A stretch of DNA of 64,000 nt from Coffea arabica (Eukaryota; Streptophyta; Magnoliopsida; Gentianales; Rubiaceae): positions 2,728,001-2,792,000 of the forward strand of contig NC_092310.1 in NCBI RefSeq assembly GCF_036785885.1, written 5' to 3'. Every line of letters starts with the position of its first letter. Position 1 is the first letter of the stretch. This document shows positions 1 to 10,690 of this stretch, piece after piece. A program made the position numbers and the translations under genes. The notes beneath the pieces were generated by a model. That model was given only the letters and a program-made list of their open reading frames with translations. It was not told the DNA's origin and did no database searches.

Positions 1-2267
1 GAGACGTTTTCTCTAAAAATTTTCAAATGAAAGTTGTTTCCCGAGGATCCTAGGTTGTGTAGAAACAACGTTCTCTCTTAAAGGACTACTATCGAAGTCA
101 GATTTAGGTGAGGAACAGGGTTGATTCATCAACCTTATTCACAGCTTTCTTCTGGAAAAAAAAATTTGTCTTCCCGTTTCTTTTCTTTTTCTGCCTTTTC
201 TTGCTTTTGCCGATTTTCCTAACCCTTTTCCTCAACCCTAAAGACCCACTTTTCAGCCTTTTAAATGAAACCAACGAGCTAAAACCCTAGGAATTATGGT
301 TGAGATGAAACCAAGTTTTGTGGCAATATTTGTTTCCTTCGATCCATTTTGCCAGCTATTTTCTTGATAAATTTTTTATGGTAAGGCATCTAGGTACGAA
401 CTAATCTTGGGGGGAAAGAAATAGGAAGCAAAAATGAATCTGAATTGTTTAAAAAAAAATCCAGCTATTTTCCTTCTTGTACTGCTGCGTCGTTACTGGA
501 AAATTGAAGAAGAAATGCACCTGTGGATACATGCGCGCGTAAGGCAGCATTTTTTTTAAGGTAGAAAGAAATGGGTCAATAGGCCTTTTTTTTTTTTTTG
601 AAGCCTACTTTTCAGGCTTTTGCGTCTTGACTTGGGTTGGGTTTTTGCATGGATTTTGGGTAGATTTTTGCATGGATTTTGTTTGAGTTTTGAAACACAA
701 GAAAAAACTTCTACTAAAAATTTCCAATTTTGAGTATCCTTTTTTTTATTTTTCTCTTTTTGCACAAACCTACAAAACAAAATTAAAATAATTATTCAAG
801 AAATTTAAGTGAAAAATGAAATACTATACTTAAAATTAAGAAAAATTTGGTGTCTACAACCATCTGCATCAAATCTCCACAGATTCAAGAAGATTTCTGT
901 GGATTGAAGTAATCTTCTTAAACAATTCTACATGATGTGGATTTAATCAAAGATCGATTTATTAAAGGAATCAAAATTTTTAAATTTTCTGCTATGCATG
1001 TCTCTGTGATTCCTTACGCACATACTGCCTCTTTGTGAAAGATAGGGAATAAAGCACTTTTAGTCCCAAAGTACGAGTAATATACCAACGTGGTCTCTAA
1101 AGTTTTAAATAAAATTAGTCTTTGAGATTTTTAACTTTGATCATAAAGGACGTTTGACAAAATTTATTAGTGAGCCGCAAAAAAAGCAATCCCTTTATTT
1201 CTCTCACTTGAGTCTGAGAGTGTGTTTTTCCTTTTCTTTTTTGTGTTTAGTTCGCTTCATTTTAGAGATTTTCTTGAAGTTTTTAAGATAAATGAACTTA
1301 TCCTTAATTTGATCTTATTTTTTGCATGAAGGCACATTGTCATTTTCAATCTATATTCCAAATTTCAACAATTTGACCATCCTGGAGAAGGGGCAATTCC
1401 TTAGAATATCGTTGTTTTGAAAAAAAATCGATCATTGCGTCCTAGTTACTTTGTTCATTTGCCAAACTCATTTCTCATCTCCCCTTTCTCTCTCTAAACT
1501 CAAGTTTTCGTTTGATCAGCCTATCAGGTTTCTCCTCCCCCCACTCTCTAAACCCGCAGCGATTGTTGTAATTAACATAACCTTCAGTGTTGGTTTCCCG
1601 GCGACTGTTTCAGGCAGCCATGTTTGCAAGCCCCGAAAAAGACAGTCATTGTAGACACCATCGCCGTGCTTTGATGTCTCGACGAGCCAGTTCAGCAAAC
1701 AATAATCAAGTGAAATACATCATTAAATTTTAAATTATTTGGTTGTGAACACTTTATTTATGTGATTATATTTGATAGTTATCATTCATAATTATCAATT
1801 ACTTTATGTAGGCGCTTGTGCTTTAATGCTTATTTTCGTTTTGTGTTTAACTATTGCTATACTAAAATACTTTATTGTATTGATTGTATGTATTATATTA
1901 GTGTTGTTAGATTAACATTATAAATAATTAGCCAAATAATGTAGTATTAATCAAAAAGTAATATAAATAATTAGCCAAATAATGTAGTACTAAGTATTTT
2001 AATTGGACATGCGAGTAGTTAAATTAGCATGTTTCTACTTAGGTAAATTAGTTAGTTACTAAATAAATCGGCCATATCACTAAGTATAGGATTATGAATG
2101 GATTAGTTTAAGTGTTATTAACCAATTAATGTAGTTTTATCGTGTGATTAAAGTAATTAAGCAGAAGATTATACTTTAAATAATAGGTACTTATTTGTGA
2201 GCAATTCAAAAGCTTAAATAGACATAATCAATGTAATTAACAATGTAAATATGTGCAGATAATGTCG
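1..2267. other. AT-rich intergenic DNA, no gene seen
   Basis: No supported gene. Open frames are short, lack family similarity and sit in low-complexity sequence. Around 1040-1180 there is sequence of the 'dispersed fold-back MITE' style (motifs such as 'agtcccaaag' and 'aaaggacgtttgac'), but no paired end was found. The segment 1720-2267 is very AT-rich with short repeats, for example 'aataattagccaaataatg' twice near 1923 and 1968. It may be the interior of the transposon whose right end lies at 4579. Confidence 0.5.
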
Positions 2268-3084
2268 TTAATAATGTACTTCAAAGCAATTCAAAATTTT
2301 AAAACTCACAAATACTCCAAGTGGTCGATATTCTTTATTTGTTTTGTAGGTTGCGTCGGATGTGACTACGTCTCCAAAAAAGTTGTAGTCAATTAACATT
2401 CCTGCATCAGTCCAAAAGATATTTGTTATCTGCTCTTCACAGTCTAGCTGTACGGCATGAAAAAAGGATAAATTCTTGAGTATTTGCTTTTGAAAATAAT
2501 TCAGCATGCTACCTGCTTCTCCATATTTCAAGCTCTTTTCCCATCTCGTTTGAAGATATTATTTAAAATCATTCCGAGTATATCCCGCATTACCCATTCC
2601 ACCTGCCTCTTTTCCCATAAGCTCATTTCAATGAAAGCCCAGTATTCTCGCTTATTTTAGTTTGGAATCCTTGAGTCTCACTCGCTTTTCTTTGTGATAG
2701 CATCATGTGCGAACATTGAGCAATGTCCAACTCACGGTTATGCTTTAAGACAAGGTCATGCACACGGTACTTCATTGTCCTTCTAAGCAACACGATAACC
2801 ATTTTATCTCCACACCCTATTTTCGTCAGCGCTCGTGTCCTCTTTGGCATCACATCACCTTCGTACTTGCGCTTCACACCTTCCTTGCAACATCTATATC
2901 TCCTAGACGTGGTCACGTTGTCTTTGTATTTATTTAGATAGTCTTTGCGTACACTAAAATCCATTTGAAAGGCATATTTGTTGTAAAACTTGTACGCATC
3001 CTTTTCACTATTGAACTCCATTCCTAACTCAGTGATCTCATCTTCTGCTAATTTGTTGCAATCCATTACTTTTGCTCTTACCAA
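2268..3084 (-). pseudogene. FAR1-type Mutator transposase, truncated remnant
   Basis: Two pieces read on the minus strand. The first (3084 to 2623, 153 codons) resembles the FAR1 DNA-binding domain: a 'GMEFNSEKDAYKFYNKYA' start, an 'SRRYRCCKEG' segment, a later 'IGCGDKM' cysteine and 'LKHNREL'. The family's WRKY-GCM1-type zinc finger normally ends in H-x-H; here the last position is Arg, so one zinc ligand appears lost. The second piece (2531 to 2268, 87 codons) resembles the start of the MULE transposase domain, including 'TDAGMLIDYNFFGDVVTSDA', where the D of 'TSDA' would be the first catalytic Asp. Between the pieces there are stops and a frame change, and the rest of the catalytic domain is missing. 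It lies inside an element whose right terminus is at 4579. It could be a decayed FAR1-RELATED host gene, but the linked terminal inverted repeat favours a transposon copy. Confidence 0.72.
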
Positions 3085-4579
3085 TTATGCATCAAACACC
3101 CTAATTTGCAACATTTCATGAATAGTATGTACATAAATGACAACATAAATATATATTACCACTCATAATGTGTTATGAATCACACATTACTCGTATACCA
3201 AATCCTATTATTATGTTTATCAATATGATTAATGATTCACATCACTTTACTTTTACTCTAAGACAACGACATTATTTATGTACAAATACAACTCCATGTA
3301 CACTAAGTAATATGGACTGTAATGTGTTGGTCACACTATGTAAGTCTATTTTAACTGTAGGTACATCCACTCTAGTGATTATATTTACGTTCTAGGTTCC
3401 TTACCTCACTGGACCTTATGTCATTCGTTAATGACAACCGCCTAAACCAACTCTGCATTTTCTACTATTTCTACATTTTGAGGGCCAAACAAGCATTTTC
3501 TACTCATTGTAATATATTTCTTATATCATGTAATTTATTTACAATACCAGGTACACCCATTTATTATTCACATCTATTTGCCTTTTTTCCTCTACTTCAC
3601 CTCATTCAACTCTATACCTCCATTTTATACACACTGCATGGTCCGGAGAGGGGCAAACTAAGATTGCGTGATGAGCATAGACCAACTACTAGATGCATAA
3701 TGATTCATACCAATTGTAATGCGGTGGCTATAACCTGTAACTTATTTACAACAGGATGTACATTCATTCACTTGTTAAATGTGACTTTGTTACTCTCATC
3801 TTTCCCTAATTCCACTCGACACTTTACTTACATACCCCTGGGTTTTCGGATAACTACTATCCCATTATAGTCCATCACTAAAAAGCTGAATGCTCACACA
3901 CACACATACGGTACAACTTCACTATTCTTCACAACCAATATTATGTTTTTAGTGACTCTAATTTCATCCTTCATTTAACCGATGTACATTGGGTGACAAA
4001 TGATTGGCCACAGTTGCTGATATGGTTCAGTCACGTTACCTTGATCTGTTAATATGCTTTATGTTTCACCGAACTCGGAGAGCGCAATTTCTTCTGCTAT
4101 TAAGTTGCACGACTGAACCAAGTTCGTGAGATGATGAATTTCCTTTGTTTGCTTCTACCTTGCTGCCTGCCTTGCACACATTCAAAATGGATACAACACT
4201 CTCATACACAGCTTCAAAATGCATACAACACTCTCACTGCACTGTTTGCTTCCTTCCTTATTAACGCAACACCATACCCCAGCTCTCTTCACCCAATTTT
4301 CTGTCAATTGCTACCTTCAGCAGGAAGCCTACTCTCTTCCCTCAGTTTTGTTTTGTGTGGTTAATTCAAGTTCTCTTCCCTCAGTTTCAACTTTCAAAAA
4401 TTTCAACTCTTTCGTTTGCTCCGTCTGATACTATTTGGGCTACAAATTTTTTTTTTACGCCAGCATTTTTTACCTCTACTTAAGGCTTCCTGACGTGGAT
4501 CATTTCTCGCCTCACGTTTGTGCTTGTGAGGAGACTGTTCAGGAGCGGTCGGTCTGATGACCGCTCCTGCCTCTAATCC
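3085..4579. mobile_element. Right end of a MULE with subterminal tandem repeats
   Basis: The last ~80 bases (about 4499-4579) match the right end of the 15920-22085 element: 'cttgtgagg(a/g)gactgttcagg', then a hairpin, then 'ctgcc' and a final 'atcc'-type end. The hairpin is an 11-bp perfect stem (4540-4550 with 4559-4569) and an 8-base loop. Inside, 3330-3800 holds degenerate tandem units about 195-205 bp apart, recognised by '(a/t)tttacaa(t/c)a.ggta(c)a' blocks near 3345, 3535 and 3740. This subterminal-array structure is shared with the larger element. The element reads leftward into the FAR1-like transposase. I could not find a matching left TIR, so the left boundary is unknown. Confidence 0.6.
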
Positions 4580-4848
4580 GTTCAGTGGCGATGTAGTCAT
4601 TGCAGCACAAACTGCTTTGACCAGAGTTAAAAGGCTCGCTTTTGCTAATTGCTATGGCAGTCTACTTTATTTGGCAGGCAAGAAACAAGTGTCTTTTCCA
4701 GCATTTGAGATCATCTACTCTGGGTGTGGTTGCTGCGGTGATTAACACCATGCAGCTAGTTGATGCTTCTTGGAGTAAGATTCTACGCACTAAAGGGAAC
4801 TGGGAACTGGCAATAGAATTGGGTATAGAGCATAGCCGTTTTCTTTGA
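4580..4848 (+). pseudogene. LINE ORF2 C-terminal fragment
   Basis: The frame from 4642 to 4848 encodes 'MAVYFIWQARNKCLFQH' followed by '...NWELAIELGIEH' and a stop. This is the typical C-terminal tail of plant non-LTR retrotransposon ORF2 proteins, after the zinc-binding reverse-transcriptase domain. The preceding bases (4580-4641) continue the similarity in another frame ('RVKRLAF'), so there is a frameshift. It differs from the larger LINE at 46-52 kb, which has an RNase H domain instead. It is an old 5'-truncated scrap with no function. Confidence 0.55.
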
Positions 4849-5304
4849 TAAGTACTACTCGCTTTGTTTTTCTCACTAATCTTTTTTTGACAAGTAAAAT
4901 GTATAGAATAACGTAGTGAATGTAGATACAAGGATTCTCCCTCCTTTGTGAAGCTTTCATAGTTGATCAGTAAATGAAAAGTTTAATTTTGCTCCAATAA
5001 TTTTACTTTTTTTTAATCACCTTTACATCTCACATGAAAGATTACATCTCACATGCAACAGCATTACAAAATGCATTGGACAGTGTTGTTCTATAAAATT
5101 TTCCAAATAATCTAGAATTTTGTTTTTGGTGAACAAACTTAACCAACACTCCGTTGGCCCCATAACGATGGACAATACCACTTACCAGTTGTGTTTTCTT
5201 TTGTTTTCTTTACATTTTCTTGATCCACTCATACAAGGTACAAGTACAACCCCGCGAGCTCACAAAGCAGTCCATACTCAAGAGTCTCTTGGTCATAGCA
5301 ATTA
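4849..5304. promoter_or_regulatory. Upstream region of UGT-A
   Basis: Intergenic region 5' of the UGT-A pseudogene, AT-rich with no other gene. A candidate TATA element 'ctataaaatt' lies at about 5091-5100, roughly 205 bases before the ATG at 5305. It does not obviously match the upstream sequence of UGT-B or UGT-C beyond the last few bases ('atagcaatt.atgga'), so the paralogues diverged strongly in their promoters. Confidence 0.35.
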
Positions 5305-8205
5305 ATGGAAACTTACAGAGCTCATTGCTTGATATTGCCATTCCCCATCCAAAGTCACATAAACCCAATGCTCCAATTTGCTAAGCGTTTGCAACAGGAG
5401 GGCACCAAAATCACCATCGTTACAACCAATTTCTTGTTTAAAACACTCAATGAAGTCTCAGGTTCTATCTCAGTGGAAACCATATCTGATGGATATGATG
5501 AGGGAGCAAATGGAATTGTACCGGAAATACACTTTCCTAAATTTCAAAAGGTTGGCTCAGAAACTTTGACTGAGCTAATCTTGAAGCTTCAGGATTTGGG
5601 CTGTCCTGTCGATTGTATCATTTATGATTCACTCTTGCCTTGGTGTCTAGATGTAGCCAAGGATCTTGGCGTACGTGCGGGTGTGCTCTTCACTCAATCT
5701 TGTGCTGTCAATAGCATCTACTACCATGTCCACAAAGGGCTTTTGAAACTTCCTCTAGAGGAGAGTGAAGTGGACATTCCTGGTTTGCCACCACTTCTAG
5801 CTTCAGATCTGCCCTCTTTTGTGTCTTGACAGGTTGTCAGCCTGTGCAATAATAAAAACCTGCTCAAACTAAAAATAATTTCTGTAGATAGTGGTAAGCA
5901 GGGTCGAATCCACAGGGACTGGGTGTAATTGCTTCTTTCCAAATTCACAGTGACAAGGGGGTATTTTTATATCAGGGGTGACAATTTAAGCAATTCAACT
6001 AAAAGTAAAATAATAAAAATAAAATAGCCAACTAGAAATTAAATAGCAATTTACTAAAATCAAATGAGTGATAATTAAGGATCTAGCCAAGGAATAATTT
6101 CAGCAATGGCTCACCTAATTGATCATCGATAAGCAAAGGCAATTCCAATTATTTACCAATAAATAAGTTATAACTGCCAAACAAGCGATGACAGTCAACC
6201 CCTCCTTACTGTGTCGGTGATTAAGGTACACCCGTTAATCACTACTCTAATTGAGAAATAATCTTAGGTACGCCCGTAAGATTTAATTCTCCAATTTCTT
6301 TACGTATTAGAGGAGCCCTATTCTAACCAAATAACGCACTACCAGGGTTATTTTAGATTAGCCCGCGTATCCCCCTGACACAAATCTAATCATGCAAGTT
6401 ATCACTATTTTGAGACAATTAAACAATTACGGATTTAACGTTCCAATTGACAATAGATTATCAAATTAACTAATTATCCGGATCCAAGACAATCAATTAA
6501 TTAAACAATCATAAGCACTGTAACCAGGGAATATGCGAATATCAATAAATAAAAGAAAAAAATAAAATTAAATCGATCTCACAATTTTAGGCGACTCAAA
6601 GCATTCGTTGTCCTTTGATTAGAGTGAGAAAATTAGTTCATAATTGATGAACAAAATCCACGCAAAATGGAAGGAATAACTGCGGCCATTGTACTTCAAA
6701 ACTAGGAAAAACTCAATTCGCCTAATTGGTGAAAAGCTCCTGGCATGTGCAGGGGCAGCCACAAAAGACGAAAGGAAAAGTCCAAGCTACTCTATTGTTT
6801 CTCCTCACCTCCGTGGAGAATAACTACCACCAGTTAAGAAGAAAAAGTGAAAAAGTAAGGCTAAGCTAAAAGACGAAAAACTAAGGAAGCAAGATAGCCC
6901 CCTGTCCTCTGCAATATTTTTGGTTTTTATCCCCTGCTTCCCTCAGATGTGCGGCGGCTCCTACCAGCAAGAAGAAAAACCCTTCAGCCGTCCTTCCTTC
7001 GCAGAATTTACCAAAATGGGCGTAACATCTTCTTTTCTAAAAATGCCCCTGGACTAAGCTCTGTTATTTGGACTCTTTTCTTATTAAATTGGCACTTGTT
7101 AGCATATTTTCGTTCTACTCCCTGAAATAAATGCAAAGTACTAAAAGTGAGTAGAATCCCGCAATTAATCCACATCAAGTCAGGTAATAGGAGGAATTAA
7201 TAATAAAATAAATGATAAAATTGCAACCTATCATGTCTAATCCGGGTCAATATCCAGCAAGTTCTAAGCTGGTTTTACATGACCAATTGGAAAAATTTGA
7301 AGAAGCTGACTGGATCTTCTTCAACACATTTTACAGGTTGGAGGAGGAGGTAAGCGGACTTGAATATATCTCAGTTTTGCTTGCATAAATTATGGGCTGG
7401 CTCGTGGCAAATCTAAGTCCTTAATGACATGCCAAGATAGCTCCTTCTCAAATAAAATCTAAAAAGAATTTGTTTGTAATACTGTGAATTTTATTTGTTT
7501 TGTATTGCTTAATTAGGTGAATGGTTGGATGGCAAAAATCCTACTGGTAAAGACAATTGGACCAACTATTCCATCCATGTACTTAGAAAAGCGCCTTGAA
7601 GATGACAAGCAATATGGTCTCAATCTTTTTAAACCAATGATTAATGCTTGCATTTCATGGCTAAATGAAAGGTCAATTAGTTCAGTCGTCTATGTAGCAT
7701 TTGGAAGTTTGGAAGATCTTGATGTTGAGCAGATGCATGAATTATCATGGGGCTTGAGAACTAGCAACTATCATTTTATGTGGGTGGTTAGAGAATCAGA
7801 ATCAAAGAAGCTAAAGATTTTGTAGATGAAACATTTGACAAAGGGTTAATAATCTCATGGTGTCCTCAGCTTGAAGTTTTAGCCGACAAATCTATAGGGT
7901 GCTTTATAACTCATTGCGGGTGGAATTCAACATTGGAAGCCTTAAGTTTGGGAGTTCCAATGATTGCAATGCCACAATAGACAGATCAAAGCACAAATGC
8001 CAAGTTTGCAATGGACATTTGGAAAATGGGAATCAAAGCTCAGCCAGATGAAAATGGAATTGGTAGAAGAGATGTCATTGGTCAATGCATAAGCATAGTG
8101 ATGGAGCGGGAGATTGGACAAGAGATTAGGAAAAATGCGAAAAAGTGGAAGGATTTGGCAAGACAGGCTTTTGAAGAAGGGGGAAGTTCAGATGTAAAAA
8201 TTTAG
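5305..8205 (+). pseudogene. UGT-A: UGT74-type glucosyltransferase pseudogene
   Basis: Paralogue of UGT-B with the same two-exon layout. Exon 1 is 5305-5826 plus 7239-7349, split by a solo LTR; the donor at 7350 is 'gtaagc'. Exon 2 starts at 7517 after 'attag'. Family features remain: 'HINPMLQFAKRLQQEG', 'DGYDEG', 'GPTIPSMYLEKRLEDDKQYG' and most of the PSPG box. There are four independent lesions. The LTR creates a stop at 5827. A 4-base deletion near 7811 shifts frame and stops at 7823-7825. The PSPG tryptophan TGG has become TAG at 7978-7980. The 3' end of the coding region is fused to downstream flank by a ~120-base deletion, ending the frame at 8205. The Gly before the catalytic His in exon 1 is also Ser ('QSHINP' instead of 'QGHINP'). 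It cannot make a functional enzyme. Confidence 0.93.
5827..7233 (-). mobile_element. Solo LTR of an Athila-type retrotransposon
   Basis: A 1407-bp insertion in UGT-A exon 1 flanked by the 5-bp duplication TGTCT (5822-5826 and 7234-7238). On the + strand it begins TGACAGGT and ends ACCTATCA, the TG...CA ends with short inverted repeats expected of an LTR. It is related to the complete LTR at 56082-57810: both start with 'tgacagg' followed by 'cctgtgcaataata', share 'agtggtaagcagggtcg' (near 5890 and 56279) and end 'aacctatca'. No internal region is present, so it is a solo LTR left by LTR-LTR recombination. Orientation is minus by comparison with the element at the right edge. UGT-B and UGT-C show the uninterrupted exon at this point. 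Confidence 0.9.
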
Positions 8206-10236
8206 GAAGAGTGACTGAAATTGACCTTTTTGGTTGCCATTTTGGCTGTTTTTTGTTTTTTGTTGCCATTTTGCCAAACTAATAATTTTGCACAACCTAG
8301 CTGTTCTCAAGATCATGTGCATTGATGGTTCATAAAAGTTATGGAAGCTTAATCATGAAATACTAACCTCCCAAAAAAAAAAAAAATGAAGTTATACATC
8401 TTCCTAGATATGGGACTTGTGCAATTGTCCGTATCAATTACACCCCGCGATGTGTATACTATCAGAACAAATATAAATATTAAAAAAATAAATAATAAAT
8501 TTAGACACTAAAATTACATACATGTACAACAAATTTTGTCCTTTTTAAAAAATAAACAATAAATATAGACACTAAAATTACATACATGCACAACAAATTT
8601 TGTCCTTCTTTTAAAATTTTTTTCCCAAATTCAATCTTATCACTTCAATTTAAAATTGAACCTTGCCCATCATGAGTTGTACTTTACAATCACAATTATT
8701 TAATCACCGTCATGAGTTGTCCTTTAATTTTTCTACTATGAATGTCCTTCCGTCTTTTTATTTTTTCGGTCGTTGGGAACAGTAGGGAAAAGGACAGCCA
8801 GTCTATGATTAATTAATAAAAAGAGCTTATGGTTAATTCATAATTGACTCGTTATAAGGACAGAAGTGCTAATGTTTTAAAATTTGCATTCATACATGTA
8901 CACAATCAAATTATCATAACGGATCTTCTGTCTCACTTTTTATTATATTATTATTTTTTATTTATAAACATCATATTTTAGTTCTTTTTTGTTTCCTTAA
9001 AATCTAATAAGATCCAATAACTATTAATTGAGTAATATACAAAATTTAACAAACTCAAAATATCAAAATGCATAAAAAATGAGATTTTTTTAATGAATTT
9101 TCTGATGTATTTTTTAAAATTTTTTATTATATATTAATTTTTTCAAACTGTTGTTTTTGGTTATTACTCAATTAATAGTTATTGGATCCATATAAAATAA
9201 AATGAACTAAAATATAATATTTATGAAAAAAAATAGTAATACAATAAAAAAATGTGATAGAAAGTGGCACAAGAAGTGAGACAGAAGATTCGTTACATAA
9301 AACTATTTACATACTGACCACAAATTAATAAACATGACTTCTTTTATTTTATTTTTTGGGGCAATAACTTAGGTCAATTTTAAAATCCGAAGAGCCGTGC
9401 TTCTTCCTTCATTCTATTTTTAAGGTTGTCAGGAACAGTAGGGAAACGGTCAGCCTTTGATTAAACAATAATGAGAGGTTATGTTTAAACTATTCATCGT
9501 AAAGGACATATGTATTGATTTTATAAAATATGTATTCATAAATGTACACAATCAAATTATTTACATTGCCTTGCTTTTTTTATTTTTTATTTTTTTATAA
9601 AGGGGATAATTTCATTCTGGTATTTGCACGAATGACAGCAAATACATCAGAACATGACACGGATACATAGATAAAAAAAATCAACTTATACAACAAATTT
9701 AAAATTATAATATGCTTTTTTTTAATTTTGATTAAAATTATAATATGCTTGATCATAATATTGAAACTCCGAGAGCAGTTTCAGCTGTGTGTAATGCAGC
9801 AGGGCTATCAAGAACGATGATTAGAATTCTTTACCTCTGATTAGATTGATAAAAGGAGAAGATCAACGTTGATTTCTTATTAAATGTCGACATTTGTTGT
9901 GTTAGTACCGATTGAGAAGAATCCAACCCGATCCAATCAATAGCTATTAGAGGTTAGCTAATTTGAAGATTGTAATTTATAAAATAGCCATTGTTCTATG
10001 AAATAGCGGCAAGGAAGCAACCGCTCAAAAAGGTTTTTACTAGTGTGTTTGAATAGTAAATTATTTGAAAATTTTTTTTATGTTGTATTATAAACACATT
10101 TTTAAAATCTTTTTAATTTTTCAACCAATTTTAAGTATCATATATCTTGCATTTCAAAAAAAAACTATAATATTATTATAAAACTTTTCCAAACAGTCTT
10201 CAATGAAAATAATCTAAAATATTGGCTTTCGGTGAA
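8206..10236. repeat. Left arm of inverted duplication: 3' flank of UGT-A
   Basis: Non-coding. Most of this stretch matches 52920-54470 in reverse complement: around 8215-8340 it pairs with 54300-54460, and around 9590-9775 with 52950-53080. Its end (about 9775-10236) pairs with 45790-46260. It contains an AT-rich foldback element (8919-9293). No gene is seen. Confidence 0.8.
8919..9293. mobile_element. Small foldback MITE, TA-flanked
   Basis: A ~375-bp AT-rich element with long inverted arms. The left end reads 'acggatcttctgtctcac', and the right end in reverse complement reads 'acgaatcttctgtctcac'. The inner arms also pair ('catattttagttc' and 'gatccaataactattaattg' on both sides). It is bordered by TA on both sides, suggesting a Tc1/mariner-like MITE, although the end sequence is not the usual Stowaway motif. 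A second copy lies in the right arm at about 53400-53775, so it predates the duplication. Confidence 0.6.
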
Positions 10237-10690
10237 TGCTTCATTGGTTTCTCACGGTCCCTCACATACGAGGAAAGTAAAAAAACCACTCCAGACTAAG
10301 AAAACCAAAGTCAAAAGAGAAAAGCTAATCTAAAAGTTGTCCTAGTTGTCCACGTTCCAGTCCTGTCTAAGTTTTTCCTATTCTAATTGCTACCTCCCCT
10401 GTGCGGCGCTAGGAGGGATTGGAAGAGGAAGGCTCTGCCCTCGTTTTGCTGAATTCTGCAAATTACCAAAAAGGAGTCCCATTTTGATGTTTCAAAAATG
10501 TCTCTGGCTGCTTGTTACTTGAACTCCTTCCTAATGACTGTCAAATTGGCACTTGTTATGATATTTTCGTTCTATTCCATGAAATAAATGCAAAATATCA
10601 AAAGTGGGTAGAATCTAGCAATTAATCCACATCAGGTCAGGAAATAGGGAAAATTAGTAATAAAATAAATGATAAAATTACAATCTATCA
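10237..10690 (-). mobile_element. 454-bp LTR-like insertion with 5-bp TSD
   Basis: Flanked by GTGAA at 10232-10236 and 10691-10695. The paralogous site in the right arm (near 45781) has one GTGAA and no insertion. The last ~290 bases match the end of the 5827-7233 solo LTR, for example 'gcaattaatccacatca', 'aataaaataaatgataaaatt' and the terminal 'ctatca'. The other end begins TGCTTC, not TGACAGG, so this is either a short or internally deleted relative of that LTR, or the product of an aberrant integration. Confidence 0.72.

Noticed and set aside
3168-3870. Two long + strand open frames (75 and 150 codons)
   Set aside because: They lie in the tandem-repeat part of a MULE terminus, show no domain and have a low-complexity T/C-rich composition.
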